In this document: piece after piece, positions 63,501-64,000 of the stretch | How the letters are laid out: each line of letters starts with the position of its first letter | Numbering within the stretch: position 1 is the stretch's first letter | Source of the DNA: Leucaena leucocephala | Lineage: Eukaryota; Streptophyta; Magnoliopsida; Fabales; Fabaceae | DNA length: 64,000 nucleotides | Reading direction: 5' to 3' | Assembly (NCBI GenBank): GCA_037074615.1 | Contig: CM073515.1 | Coordinates: forward strand, 10,129,001-10,193,000 | Notes under the pieces: model-generated | Databases searched by the model: none | The model's input: only the letters and a program-made list of their open reading frames with translations | Told to the model about the DNA's origin: nothing | Position numbers and translations under genes: made by a program

Positions 63501-64000
63501 TACTGAATGACTACTGTGGCGTCACGCTCATGCTTGAAACTTGAAACTCTTGGGCGGGTCCTCAACAAACGTTCGGTGTTGACTATATTTATATATATTC
63601 TTTTTAAGCTACTTAAAAACAAATTAGAGTCTCATCAATTCCCGTATCTCACAGAAACACAGATTCGAAATGAACAGGTACCATTGTTGACCAATTATTT
63701 TTTGAAAAAGAAAAAGTTCTCGGAGTTTCTTACAAGATGAGCACATTATAAACTTTTAATCTTGTAAGATTTAAACAGTTTAATTTAGATTTAGACAGTC
63801 TAAATTTGTAGTATTCAATTTTTTATTTTTTAAATGGTAATTTTATCCTTTTAAAGAAAAATAATTATTAAAATATTTTTTCTTTTTGTAAACGTTATCT
63901 TTATTTAAATTCCATTTTTCCACAGTAAAAAAAATTCCATTTTCTCCTTTCTAAATTATACGTTATTTTTAACTATCTCATTTAAACAAAAAGAAAGGTA
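63501..64000. other. SCAB promoter side, AT-rich edge
   Basis: No coding exon. A tatatttatatatattc stretch near 63583-63600 is upstream of the leader in minus-strand orientation and could supply a TATA box. Nothing else recognised up to the window edge. Confidence 0.4.

Noticed and set aside
1..64000. A coordinated, previously undescribed gene system or biosynthetic cluster
   Set aside because: The neighbours belong to unrelated housekeeping, signalling and cell-wall families on both strands, each with its own promoter, as in ordinary plant euchromatin.

Overview
The window is nuclear DNA from a flowering plant, most likely a eudicot. Genes carry many GT-AG introns, intergenic DNA is very AT-rich, and plant transposons are abundant. 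Every recognisable protein is a plant family member. No bacterial, viral or CRISPR-type system is visible. I could not name the species. All exon models were built by hand from splice signals, reading-frame continuity and family resemblance.

Layout. (1) 7-2700 +: chloroplast-type PpiC/rhodanese protein. (2) 4780-8579 +: calcium-dependent protein kinase of the CPK17/CPK34 type. (3) 12105-12479 -: intronless SF3B6/p14 spliceosomal protein. (4) 13133-15272: Mutator-like foldback element with a 9-bp target duplication and a nested Tourist-like MITE. (5) 16033-20740 +: small RIN4/NOI-type protein. (6) 22992-35373 +: LAS1-like pre-rRNA processing nuclease, whose introns hold a short TRIM-type LTR element and a recent but broken Ty1/copia element. 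(7) 38505-39077 -: CNX6/MoaE, the large subunit of molybdopterin synthase. (8) 42188-44361 +: core snRNP protein SmD3. (9) 44362-50388: gene-poor, MITE-rich DNA. (10) 50389-54349 +: secreted GH35 beta-galactosidase with a C-terminal lectin domain, followed by a pseudogene scrap of itself. (11) 57115-63000 -: SCAB-type plant actin-bundling protein.

The genes do not form one pathway. Two (SF3B6 and SmD3) belong to pre-mRNA splicing, LAS1 to ribosome biogenesis and CNX6 to molybdenum cofactor synthesis. CPK and the NOI protein are membrane-associated signalling types, and SCAB and BGAL act on cytoskeleton and cell wall. From memory of Arabidopsis, the first three genes match AT5G19370-AT5G19360 (CPK34) and AT5G12180 (CPK17)-AT5G12190. 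This window would then join neighbours that Arabidopsis keeps in two duplicated blocks.

The most notable sequence signals are transposon structures: exact target duplications, nested insertions, a young retroelement already full of stop codons, and opposed 100-bp tandem repeats in the foldback element. I found nothing that qualifies as a new multi-gene system.
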